Below are positions 33,557 to 44,631 of a stretch of 64,000 bases of DNA, piece by piece. The stretch comes from Brienomyrus brachyistius. Lineage: Eukaryota; Chordata; Actinopteri; Osteoglossiformes; Mormyridae. The notes beneath the pieces were generated by a model. That model saw only the letters and a list, made by a program, of their open reading frames with translations. It searched no databases and was not told the DNA's origin. The position numbers and the translations under genes were made by a program. Positions within the stretch are counted from its first letter, which is position 1, and each line of letters opens with the position of its first letter. The stretch covers positions 1,488,001 to 1,552,000 of the forward strand of contig NC_064548.1 of assembly GCF_023856365.1 (NCBI RefSeq). The letters run 5' to 3'.

Positions 33557-36500
33557 TTAACTACCATGCAAATAAGCGGGAGACAGAATGAAGAAGCTTA
33601 CAAACTGAGTCAGATGCTGCCTCCTGTAACGCTTGATCAGCAGTACTGTGATCAGGATACTGATCAAAATCCCTACTGTGATGGGAACCACACTGGCAGC
33701 TGTAATTGGTTCTTGAATCTGCTGCACTATAAACAAGATGACAGGACAAGATCATGGTTAGCAGGAGAGCGTGCCGAGAAAAGCTATAGGACTGAATGGA
33801 CCCCCTAGGGCTTAGGAAACACTGCGCAAAGCTTACTCACTCGTGGGGGTGACGACAGGGGGGGCGGGAAGAACTTTAGCAGTGGTATTGAGGTGCAGTC
33901 TGGGATTCTCCACCACACACTGTAGGATGGTGTCATTATCCATGCTGTTGTATAGTGTGCTGGTCAGGGTATACAGCTTAGAAAAATGGTCCTGGTCCTG
34001 TGTAGTGTTAGCCACAATAGGTTCCCCATTGCGCAGCCAAAAGAGTCTCCCCCGTGGGTATCCTCCCTTTGCCTGGCAGTGGTATATCCCTGTTCCAGAA
34101 TTCATTCCATTCACATCCACCTGGAGAGTATAGTTTGCTGGAAAGAAGAGACACGTATTTAATCTCTAAATTCATGATTGCCACACCTGTGCACAATGAA
34201 ATACCTAGAGAGAATTGAGGTATTGGTATTTTTCCAGTGCAAGGAGCTTTTTCACAAACCAGCAACTTTTGCAACCACATTCCCATGGTAGGATCTCAGC
34301 CTGACTGAAGTTCCTCTGAGGTACTTCCTGAACCTTTTTTAGTCCCTACTCTGGAGTAGGTACTTTGGGCTCAACATGAACTACTGGGTGGGGCTTACAT
34401 TCATAAACTTTGCTGAATGGTTGACCACAAGCACTGGTGTTAATTTGGAAGGTACGCAGAGATGCAGGGAAAAGAAGAGAAGTAGTGGAGCAAAAATTGA
34501 GCAGATGGATTTTTTCTCAGATTAAATGCATTAATGAATAACTTTTTATGCTTATGTCTCCATATTTCTGCATTGGAAAATTCAGTCAATAACCGATATA
34601 CTTCTAATATCGCTGCTGCTGGTGGTGAAACCTGCAAGCACCTATTGATGGAATAACATTGCATCATTTTTCATTCTATGGAAAATTAAAGATTGATCTG
34701 CTAACCAGATTTAGTAATGAATAATAAACATGTCATGGGATGTATAAATAAACATAAATATAAATAAAAGTATGTTTGGGGTGTGTTTTGTCCTGAATTT
34801 TTGGAACATGCAATCGAGTCCCCCCAATAACTAAAAAAAGGTTTTTTTCATCTTTCATTGCTTTGGAATTGCAGCGTAGTTTCCTATGAAATTACGGGTG
34901 AAGTTTAACCTATGAGCCTTTGGCATCTCCCATACTCATTTAGCATAAAGGTCACAATTCCTGTTCTGTGGTGGGAAAATGGCTTCCCATTGAAGATGGC
35001 TCAGAAACCTGGAACCAAGAACTAGATTCCTGAACTTTGGGGTGAAAGTGCCTTATGTGGCCAAGTGTGACAGTCCATGATAAAATGTATGGGTTCCATC
35101 TCTGCACAATACAAGGAACTACCAGGGTCAGTGACCTCCTGCTCCCAGGTTTGCCTGAAGCTGCATTCCATAGCAGAAAAAACATCATACAGTTAAAGAA
35201 ACTAATAGAACTTTTTTCAGTTTTATTTTTTCAAAACTTTTTTTATTCTAAGTGTATTATTCTAAGCAATTATGACTTTTTTTACACACTTGACCAAGAG
35301 GAACCTTGAGTTCTGTGTTCAAAATGAAAAGTATTATGTGTATGCTACAGCCTACAACTGTAAGTAATCCCATGGTAATCCACATACTGTATTATGTTAG
35401 TTGTGCTACGCAATATGTGAATTTAATATCCAATGGTTGAGTTAAACCCAGTGAATAGAGGAGTTAGACCAGGGGTGGCCAATCTTATCTGCAAAGGGCT
35501 GGTGTGTGTGCAGGTTTTCGCTGTGACTCCCTAATTAGATTACTAATTAGAGGACTGATCAGCTGAAGAGTCCTCACACCTGGGTTTGAACAGCTGAGCA
35601 GCAGGTTATCCCAAAAACCTGCATACACACTGGCCCTTTGCAGACAAGATTGGCCACCCCGGAGTTAGACTAATTTCAATATATCTAATATTTTTATGTA
35701 TAGCTAATGTTTATGCATTTTCTTGTGCAAATACTGTTTATTACTGTAGTATTTCTTGGATGCTAGACTGTTAGATTTAGCGCTGCAATAGCCAGTCATT
35801 TTTATTTGGCATAAAAGTGAATAAAATAGTACAAATGAGTTGTTAAAGTAATGAGCCAACCACAATGCCGAGGAGAGTAAGTTCATATTTCAAAAACGGG
35901 AACTAAAAGAGTGAGCATTTTGGTGGAATGAGAAAGTGAAACAGCAAATGAATTACCATGTATTAATTGAATTTATAATATGTATTTCATCATATTGGAC
36001 TATAAAGATGAAATTACATAATTATAAATTAAATTGTACAGTAAAATCCTGTTATAGTGGACTTGCTTATAACGGAATTTCATCTATAATGGACAAACAA
36101 TTTGGTCCTCAAGGCCCCCTTTAGCTGTAGTATTGTTTGGCTATAACGGACGTGCAGGATCCGCCTACAAGGTGTGTGGCGTGCTGGTGATATCCAGCGC
36201 AGATACGTAGTCAGGATTATTAATAGTCACGCATCTGATCAGGAGAAGTTGGATTAGTATATGCACAATATAATAATCTATACCACAAGTGTTTCTGCTG
36301 GGGTGTGGCATGAGTAAATGGTGTCCTGTAGTTGTGTTCTGGGCAAACAGCAACTCTGGATATAAGAGACTGTTTTGCCAGGTCCCTTGAAGTCCACTAT
36401 AACTGGATTTTACTGTAATTATAAAATTCTAATTTGTAGATATTTTTAAAACCCCCCTACACAACTCTTTTCAAATATCTAAATTTATTTCAGCAGGGAA

Positions 36501-39204
36501 ATCTCTCACATTGATGATGTCTGCCTCAAATTCCACTGAATTAAAATGAACAGTAATCATTAGCAAACTTCATGAATGTGTAACATATTAACCATGGTAC
36601 TGATGGCTTTATCATATTTATTACAGTGTAGGTTTATTTAGGTTGGTAGTCTTGCTGTGATGATTTTGTTTTTAAATGGCAAATGAATATACCATGTATC
36701 AATTGAATTTAGACTATGTATTTCACCATATTGGAATATAAAGATAAAATTATACAATTAATGTGACACAAGGCGAACACACTCACCAGCCACCTGCAGT
36801 GACACCTGTGTTTCAACTAAATCTCCATTCTTGTAGAAGCATCTATAGATGTGCTCATCAAACACAGACACATTGCGGAGCAGCAGAGAGCAATTCTTCT
36901 CATTTTGGGGGTAATAAAGGTGGGTCCTGCCTTGACCCAGTACAGTCAGGTTGTTAGGCCGTTGGACATATTGGGCAACAACGTTTAGTTCATTCTGCCA
37001 GACCAGGTATGGGTCCCCTGTACTTGCTGGGCAGGGGCAGTGGAGATGAACATCGTCACCAACAAGAGCCAGTTGTGTGTCATGGGCCAGGGCTGGGTGA
37101 GAACAATCAGACACACAAATAACAGGAGGCATTTATTGCTACTTCACAGAACACACAGACACACCCCTTACTACTGTTTTTTTTTTTTTGCAAGGGCCCA
37201 GTTGAAATCCTAATTTGATTTTAAATCAGAGGAAGAGAAACTGAGAGCAACACTTGTTTTTATATTATAAATATCTGTAAATGAATAAACAAGACACTAT
37301 GCAAACTGCAGTTAGTACAACCTAAAACAAGGTTTCGAAGAATAACACAGAAGAAATAAATTAAGCTAAATCAATTAAAAATACATTAAGTAGCAAATAA
37401 TTACCCATTTGCTTACACTCTTTGATGACAAAAACATAAATACATTGCAAACGCATGCAGAACTGTTCAGTACATTACATTGTGAATCTCACTTAAAATT
37501 TTAATGCCTGCAATTTATGAAAAACATATAAGCTGTAGTCAACCTAGAAGTATAACAAAAATAGGTATAAATTTTATTGGATGGAGAGTGAAAAAGCTCC
37601 ATTCTTAAGTATATAAAAAGGAAGTAGAAGCTCTCAGGAAGTTCACCCATAAATTCGTGGAATGTTGTTAACTCACTAGCTGCTTATGCAAAAAGATACG
37701 CAAGAGGTTGATGCAAGAAATGGTCACCAGGCACTGGTGACAGACAAAAGCATGGGGGGGGTGGTTTTTCAGATCATTTGCCTGGGACTCCTGGGATATT
37801 GGTATATACAATCTCGACAGAACTGAGAAGTTGATATGAAAGCAGCTTTGGGGTTTTCAGTTCCTCTGCCATATGACTCCAGCCTCTGTCTACTTCAATT
37901 GTCTGCTTCTGCCACAGAGGAAGTGACCTTTTTGTCCATTGAGTGGAACAAAAAACCCACCCTGCGCAGCTCTTTTCAGAGATGTGAACTTTTTTCAGCA
38001 GGGAAATCCCCCACATTGGTGAAATGTCTACCTCAAATTCCACTGACAATTAAAATGGAGAGTAATCACTTTCATACTTCTTAAACGTATAAAATATTAG
38101 CCACAGTACTGATAGTTTTATGATATTTATTACAGTGCAGGTGTATTTAGGTTGGTAGTCTTGCTGTGGTACTTGCTCTTGCGATTTTGTTTTTAAGGGT
38201 AAAAGTTTAGTGAAAGATTTAATCATTCTTATGTGGCAGTTTAAAAAAAAGCATGCCATGCATGGAGGTACAACTTTTTAAGCTTTTGAAATGCCATGAC
38301 ATGTTCAGACATAATACCATGGCTTTGCATCATTTATTTGGTTCAGCAACCTGACACACTAAACAATCACAATTTCTTGTTTTTCCTGAAGATATCTAGG
38401 TCAAGTTCTGTATCCTCAGAGTTCAGCTGTTATTTCAAAACCTACACTGGAACCTGGCTTTGTATTGTGTTTTCTGCTATATACAGAATGAGAGCAGACG
38501 TCTTCACCCACCTGTTTAAGGGTTACATAAAAATTACTTACTCACCTGTTAGAAGGCGGGAGAGCAGCATGACTAACATGCTACAGTTTATCCTGTTGGA
38601 GGTAGAAAATATATAATGTTAATAAACATTAATAATTAATTAATGGAAGTTATGCCACCACATTTCATTTGGCTAAATATCAGTTCACAGTGATGTCAGG
38701 CAACATTGCATAAAATCCCCGTTCTTTCCCCTTTCGTTTTTATCTACGTTTCACGTGTTGCCGTTATGGAGTACTGCACGCCAAAAGGTTAAATTTACAC
38801 CCTGAATGTGTTACATTTTACTCGAGAAAATCAAACGTATTTTATAATCTATGCTCTAAATATTTATATGAACAGCTCATCCGACATACATCATCAGTCA
38901 TCAATTTGTATGATCTGTTTTCTATAATCATCTAATCAGGAAAAGGTTACTGAGAGCCCTAAACATATCCTAACAGTGCGCGCGAAGGAGCACACAACGG
39001 ACTACTTAGAAACACTTATTAAACTGGTAAACCGGCGCATACAAACTGATCGCACACCCCTTGGGAAACATGAGGCAATAGTCCGCTCCACCATTCAAGT
39101 CACAGCGAAACTACAGTTAAATTAAAAATGCACCTTCCCGAGAACATTGCTACAACATTCATGTAATGAAAGAGAAAACTGGAAACATACCAGTGTTCTT
39201 CCAT
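33557..39204 (-). CDS. B7-family Ig membrane protein (CD80/86- or ICOSLG-like), 5 coding exons
   Basis: Coding exons on the minus strand: 39204..39191, 38592..38546, 37092..36787, 34137..33841, 33726..33557. All have GT/AG borders. Phases are 2, 1, 1, 1, giving 277 residues. Residues 1-20 form a signal peptide (LVMLLSRLLTG). Residues 21-122 form a V-type Ig domain with Cys39, Trp52 and YRC Cys105. Residues 123-221 form a C-type Ig domain with Cys143, Trp156 and Cys196, carrying the GGYPRGRLFWLRNGE block typical of CD80/86 and ICOSLG. The transmembrane helix spans about 230-255 (VVPITVGILISILITVLL), followed by KRYRRQ and a short tail. N-glycosylation sites include Asn68, Asn94 and Asn166. The likely role is a costimulatory or inhibitory ligand on antigen-presenting cells (family knowledge). 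A donor-like GTAAGC after the transmembrane segment (about 33607) could lead to another exon. The specific member is not resolved. Confidence 0.85.
35470..35662. mobile_element. hAT-type MITE, 193 bp, 8-bp TSD AGTTAGAC
   Basis: AGTTAGAC lies on both sides (35462..35469 and 35663..35670). The ends are CAGGGGTGGCCAATCTTATC and the inverted GACAAGATTGGCCACCCCGG. The interior is largely palindromic (GCAAAGGGC... and ...GGCCCTTTGC). It sits in the intron between the V and C Ig exons of the B7-like gene. Confidence 0.92.
36039..36415. mobile_element. Tc1/mariner (Tigger/pogo)-type MITE, 377 bp, TA target
   Basis: The ends are CAGTAAAATCCTGTTATAGT and the inverted ACTATAACTGGATTTTACTG, flanked by TA on both sides (36037..36038 and 36416..36417). 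It is non-coding and lies in an intron of the B7-like gene. Confidence 0.9.
36465..36762. repeat. Intronic duplicated block in the B7-like gene (copy B)
   Basis: 36465..36682 matches 37965..38200 at high but imperfect identity. Shared text includes CAGCAGGGAAATC, CCTCAAATTCCACTGA, and GGTTGGTAGTCTTGCTGTG. Its right part (36676..36762) also matches 35938..36032. The V-domain exon lies between the two large copies, so a past local duplication around that exon is likely. Confidence 0.75.
37965..38200. repeat. Intronic duplicated block in the B7-like gene (copy A)
   Basis: Partner of 36465..36682 in the same orientation, on the signal-peptide side of the V exon. About ten bases (a TACTTGCTCTT stretch) are present here and absent in the other copy. 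Confidence 0.75.
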
Positions 39205-41136
39205 TTTCACCGTGCGTGGGGAACTGAGAAGCAAAATGCGATAAAAAAAAAAAAAAAAAAAAGATAAAGTCGGCGCAGCCTCTGCCACTTCCTCTGACGC
39301 GTATCGATTGTGAAATTTGGTAAACGTGTTCATAGCTCTTTAAGAGCCCTGTGAATTACCCGTTACTAAAACTGCAGAATATATTGAATATATTGAAGTG
39401 CTTACAGAAAGCATTGCCGTTCAACCCATTAGGCGACAAAAGTGAGCACTGAAGAACTTTCAGCTATGCCTCAAGATCTGTTCCAAAAAAAAACATCTAC
39501 TAGCCTAGGAGTCATAATCACTGTGCTGGCCCAACCCAAAAAAAACATGGTGCCTGATGGCCTGCTAGGAAAACACCAATGATACATGGCCGGCTTACAT
39601 GCTTATACACTGCTCAAAAAAATTCAAGGAACTTGAATTTTGAAAACACATCCGATTTCAAATCATGCTGAATATCTTATACTGATATGGACTGGGTAAT
39701 ATGTTAGGGATGAAATTATGCCATGTAGTCTGATGGAAAAGGGAAAAAGGGATGATTCACAGCGCAGCTGCCAGATTGACTCTGTCTCCTAGTGTGGTAC
39801 TTTGTGGTTACGTTTTTATTAATTTCTGTTTTTCCTGTTTGTTTTTGACCCCTTGTTATTCCCTTATTTTCTGGTTTCCCCTTTAGTGTGGATCACCCCT
39901 TTTTCCATCCCTTCACCATGCCCTGCCATAAAACCATGTGATAAAAACCACGTTTTCGGTCTCCACAAGGGGAAACTCAATTTTATAAAAATCTGTGAAT
40001 ACAACCTGTTGTAACGTAACACCTTGGGAACCCGGGATCCACACAAAGAGCAGAGAGAGAAGCAAGACATAAGGCAGGTCAGTCATTAAAAAGTCATAAT
40101 CAGGAACATAGGCTGGAGTCAAAGGTCAGAAGGTTGGTCCTGGGGGTGCAGGGCAATGCAGGTACATCTGCAAACACAAGCAACGTGAGACACACACACA
40201 CACTCTTACTGAGACAGGGGTTGGAGCACACACGCATTGGGTTGAGAATTGGGAGAATCACACACAGCCAACCACACAAGAGGAGAATCAAGCATTTGAG
40301 GAAAACCTGGGATAGCGTATGCTCAGGGAGCGGATATATGTTCTACTGAAATAACCAGTTAGACCAGTTAAGTAGGTTAGGTAATTATTAGAAACCAGAA
40401 ACTGGACCGAGACACAGCTGAATCAGAACTTTGGGAAGGAAGACCTGAAGGGGGCGGGTGTGGCTCCAGTGATGGAGCCATCAGCCTCACACCTGTATGA
40501 TTACCTTTTTTTGGGCCAATTATGCTACACTTAACAAACTTACCTTAATTTTATGTATGATTGTATTTGTATGTTAGCCATGTAGATGTTTGACCCCTTC
40601 ATATGCTTGATAAAGAATAATTTCCCTAACAAATGTTTATTTATACAGGTTTCCTTGTCCTCCCACATATAAATAAAGTAACAGTTGTCAGAAAAGCCTT
40701 CTGCTACAGGGCCCCTACATTGTACAATGGTCTGCAAGCTCATGTTCTCGATGCCAAATTGATCTGTCTTTAAAACTTGAATGGTGACCTGTTACTTCAG
40801 TCTGGCTTACCTGCACCTGCATCTAATATATGTAACTAACTATGGCTGCTGGTGCACCTGTACATGCCCTTTTGGTCTACTGTGCTTGTCCATCAGTGTC
40901 TCATTATCTATGCATGATCTAACCAGTCCTGTTGTCTACTTTCCTTCCTTTTCCTTCCCATCCAAATGGTGCCTGGGATAGGCATAATCTGAGTTGGAGT
41001 CCTGGATCTGCCCCATGGAAGGGTGTACTATAACAAAATGCTGTAAAAAACAGTTAAATTATTAAATAACACACTGTTTATCAGTAAACTTGTACAATTC
41101 TTTAGAAAAAGTGCATTCTGCACTTAAATCAACCAT
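39205..41136. other. B7-like gene 5' flank and repeat remnants
   Basis: A 20-base A run (39242-39261) lies just upstream of the start codon. 39604-39745 begins ACACTGCTCAAAAAAATTCAAGG, the end of a common fish mariner-like repeat. 39775-40470 holds LTR-like text (AAGGTGTTACGTTAC on the minus strand) with a short frame encoding an apparent signal peptide that I do not accept as a gene. The rest is unassigned. Confidence 0.45.
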
Positions 41137-41905
41137 TTATCTGATCATCAAGAACTTTAAGGAGAGAGGTTCAGTTGTTGTGAAGAAGGCTTCAGTCGAA
41201 GCAAACTCCTCCGCAGTATAAGACACCGCGGGGGAAATAGCGGAGACCGAGACGAACCTCAGGAAGACACCCAGCGTGTCTTCCCGTCTACGGTCTCTCT
41301 GCTTTTTCTCCTTGCTGGTGGCTTTTGTCAGAGCCGAGGACATTTTTGGCAATTCTGCCAGAGGACCATAAGGCAGTCCACAGTACAGTGCGACTTGCCT
41401 TATCATTATCTCCACCACCCCTCCCCTTAGCTGCCACAAGTTCTCTCGCACCTATTCAGTGAGGTGGGAGTCCTCGGACAGGGGCATCTCATTCAGGATG
41501 TCTCTCGTCCGGTAAGCGATGGCTCGAGCCGCGGGATTGTCCCGTACTTCGGGCTGATTGAGCCAGTAAATTATCTCATCGACTAGACCGAGGTACCGTT
41601 CCTCTGTGAGGTGAGGGATCTTTTTCGGGAGTCCAGTCATTCTGTCAAGTGGCGCTTGGCACAGACTGGGGAAATAGGTGCAGGAGTCGGGGGGTTGGGG
41701 GAACACGGGGTTAAATCAAAGGAAACATCCTCAGGTACATACAACAAATACACAACGTTAATGACCGGACTACAAAAGGCATACAGACACGGACTTAAAT
41801 ACACAGAACTAATGAAATTCGAAAGAGCTGATGACACGGGAATTCCACACAAGGTAGCGAGGGGAGCGTAGCACACAGGAGGATCAGCACGAGCAGGGCA
41901 TGACA
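41137..41905 (-). mobile_element. LTR element copy: 5' LTR plus start of the gag-like gene
   Basis: On the minus strand, the LTR runs from TGTCATGCCCTGCTC (41905) to CACTTGACA (about 41643). Only two bases later ATG starts MTGLPKKIPHLTEERYLG. The frame encodes YWLNQPEVRDNPAARAIAYR and DILNEMPL, hits a stop at about 41452, and continues in the same frame with VRENLWQLRGGVVEIMIRQV and GLPYGPLAELPKMSSALTKA. No conventional primer-binding site fits in the two-base gap; TGGACTCCCG begins eight bases into the coding region. It is truncated at 41137. Confidence 0.7.
41452..41640 (-). CDS. gag-like protein, N-terminal part of LTR element
   Basis: Starts at MTGLPKKIPHLTEERY just inside the LTR. The aligned part in the other copies is VNVLEDPMAWGLAHQDILKG (63237 onward) and DPVALELASRSRTLLSEM (8718 onward). 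It ends at a TAG, after which the frame 41451..41137 carries on in register, so the stop is probably a point mutation. No zinc knuckle or known domain. Helical and charged, consistent with a capsid-type protein, but this is inference. Confidence 0.5.
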   Translation of the reverse strand: MTGLPKKIPHLTEERYLGLVDEIIYWLNQPEVRDNPAARAIAYRTRDILNEMPLSEDSHLTE

Positions 41906-42336
41906 TATGCTTTCAATTAAAAACGCACCACTTTCGCTTTGATTTCTCCCATTGTCCAGGTGTTGGCTGCAAGTTGTTCAATAATGTCAAATATTGTCTA
42001 TTAATATGTATGCGAAGTTCCCAGGTGTATTTGAAGGTGAAGAATACACTGAGGCAGGCAGCTAACAAGTGACATCCCTTGTAGATGTCATATACTATCA
42101 TCCTGAAGTGAATTTTCACTGGGTCAAAGTGTTTAACTCTTTGAACTCGTGCCTGGAGTTCATCACATAATGACAACCAATGTGTATGTGAGCAATAGTC
42201 CCAGCTGGATTAATTGTGAAAATCCCTCCAGTTCCTGCCTGATATTTGTCAAAAAATATCACCAAATGTGAATATGAGTAATGTTCCGTTTTAGATACAA
42301 AGCTCAAAACAACTTTGGACCAGTCTGTTTACAAGG

Positions 42337-42605
42337 TGTCCTGCACAGCTCGTCCGATCCTCGTGTGTGCCACGCCTCCTCATCATCCACGTGTACTTCC
42401 CTGATTGTGCCCAGCTGTTTCCTGTTATTTTTAGCTTGTCTTTTGTATATCAGTCCACATCTTGCCCTGTCTGAGGTCGGTCATTGTTGTAATGTGCGTG
42501 GCTATACCCCCTGTAAACCCTAATAAACCCTCGTTTGCCCGTATTCCGTCTACCTGCCTCATCATTCGCCACTTCCAGCCTGCCCGTCCTCCGTGGTACC
42601 TGACA
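42337..42605 (+). repeat. Solo LTR (TSD CAAGG)
   Basis: 269 bp from TGTCCTGCACAGCTCG to GTGGTACCTGACA, flanked by CAAGG (42332..42336 and 42606..42610). It contains the family motif CGTGTGTGCCACGCC and AATAAACCC (42521). Confidence 0.9.
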
Positions 42606-42610
42606 CAAGG

Positions 42611-43535
42611 GACATTACTTTCAGACATCATACTGGAGTGAATTTTTAATGGCCCAAACCCTTTTAATTCCTAGGCTCCTGTCTGGAAATCATCACATGT
42701 TAACCATCTAAGAAGTCATATTTTTGTTTAGATGTGATATTCTGTCATGAAAATGTTTAGGCCCTTGGACCTTGGCTGCGATATCGTCATGTAATGGAAA
42801 AAAATCTAGATATAAAATATAGAGGCATTTCAGTGGTTATAAATAAATAAAATTGTCATCTTATTTTCAGATATTTTCTATCATGGATTTCAATTTGATC
42901 ATAGTATTTTATTTGTGCTGGCTTACACCTGTAGGTGTCTACATTAGAGAATTTAAAAATTAAGAATAAAATGTGCATAATAAAACTTATGTACAATGAT
43001 TACTGGTGTCTAAGGTTAAAGAATATTTTTGTTCATCTACAAAATAATAAGGGACAGAGATGGACAGAAATAATTCATAATTGGGAGTGGAAAAACGTTT
43101 GCATTTTCTCTACAAACATACTACTACTGAAACTGCCCAGATATGCACTTTCCTTAAAGGGTAACAAGTTAGCTAAATCATGCTCAATTAATAGGAATCG
43201 AAAGCCAAATGAAGTTCTGAAGGTAAGCCTCTGCAAATGAGTCCCCCCTACAGGCCCAATCGCGGAATTGCATTTGGCTGCACAGCATTTAAGGTGGACT
43301 GGAAAATCCGAATAATGAGCCAACTTCAGGCTCGTCATCAGAAGATGACACAACCTTGGCTCATTGGATGAAGAGGTCTCATGTCAGTAAGTCATTTATG
43401 CTAGCTAGTTAGTTAGCTAATGTTAATATTGAAAGCCGTTCCACTTCATGTTATGAGCTGTCACATTTTCTATTTTGAAATGCACATTCACTTGAATTGT
43501 TAATAGAATAGCATAATGCCTGCATTGTGCTCCAA

Positions 43536-43569
<34 letters not shown>

Positions 43570-44267
43570 TGCTACGGATTGCCTCCCCTGACGTCATCAC
43601 TACTTTTAAAGGCAAAGTCGCTTCTTCAGTGCAACAGAAGCGACCGCTCCCTGTAACTTCATTTTTCTGGCCTTAAGCCGACAAAAAAAAAACTCTCACT
43701 TGTTTATTATGGTATTTTGCAATAAAACATTATGATTGACAACCTTCTGTAAATCATTCAAAATAAACTTTTTCATTCAAATGCTACAGTGATGCTTCTC
43801 TTTTCAACAGTGCACCGTGAGGACCGGGCATGACACCAGTACACTACTCAGATAGCAGTTACTGTTATAAATGGCTACTGTTACAGATATTACGTTATTG
43901 TTTTATGTTATTGTTGTTTAAGCCATTTACATGTAAAAATTTGTATAGTAGTGCAACATACCTCACATGTGAAGAACTTGTGTTTCGTTCATATATGAAA
44001 AAGCAAATAAATCCAGTGAATAATAACAAGTATTGCCTCATTGATCCAGTTTTCACTTTCCTGAAAATGAAATGGGATGGCCATAGGTATGACGCTCCAG
44101 GGCTGAAAAATAACCCCACTCTGGCCCTGACTGAAACGCTATATAAATGTAAGTTTCATTCATTTTGAGGAAAAAATTCTAGATGGTCGGAGTCTGCTGC
44201 ACAGATTATTTTGAGCTGGGTCACTAAAGACAAAAGGCCTACTGGTACACAACAATTAACTCAAGAT
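42611..44267. other. AT-rich stretch with a poly-C run
   Basis: Poly-C lies at about 43541-43568. A truncated LTR remnant (GAGGACCGGGCATGACA) lies at about 43816-43832. Small frames (42935..43240, 43830..44168) have no domain. Confidence 0.45.
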
Positions 44268-44279
44268 ATTCCAAAGACC

Positions 44280-44619
44280 GGCATGGTGGTGCAGTGGTTA
44301 GCACTGTTGTCTCACACCTCTGGGACCCGGGTTCGAGTGTCTGCCTGGGTTACATCTGTGTGAAGTTTCCATGTTCTCCCCATGTTTCCTCCAGGTACTC
44401 CGGTTTCCCCCCCACAGTCCAAAAACATGCTGAGGCTAATTGGACTTGCTAAATTGCCCGTAGGTGTGCATGTGTGAGTGAATGGTGTGTGAGTGTGCCC
44501 TGCAATGGGCTGGCCCCCCATCCTGGGTTGTTCCCTGCCTCGTGCCCATTGCTTCTGGGATAGGCTTTGTACCCCCCGCGACCCAGTAGGATAAGCAGTT
44601 TGGAAAATGGATGGATGGC
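44280..44619 (+). repeat. tRNA-derived SINE, complete, TSD ATTCCAAAGACC
   Basis: An exact 12-bp target duplication flanks it (44268..44279 and 44620..44631). The head has an A-box (TGGTGCAGTGG) and B-box (GGTTCGAGTG), as in RNA polymerase III promoters from tRNA. The body is shared with the other copies. The tail is (ATGG)n. Confidence 0.93.
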
Positions 44620-44631
44620 ATTCCAAAGACC

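Noticed and set aside
33566..33808. Plus-strand frame opposite the B7-like transmembrane exon
   Set aside because: Antisense shadow; the minus strand has splice sites, phase continuity and a transmembrane helix.
39864..40122. Minus-strand frame starting with a convincing signal peptide (LPYVLLLSLLFVWIPGSQG)
   Set aside because: It lies in LTR-like repeat DNA, is followed by no domain or splice-paired exon, and the hydrophobic stretch arises from a T/C-rich tract common in such LTRs.
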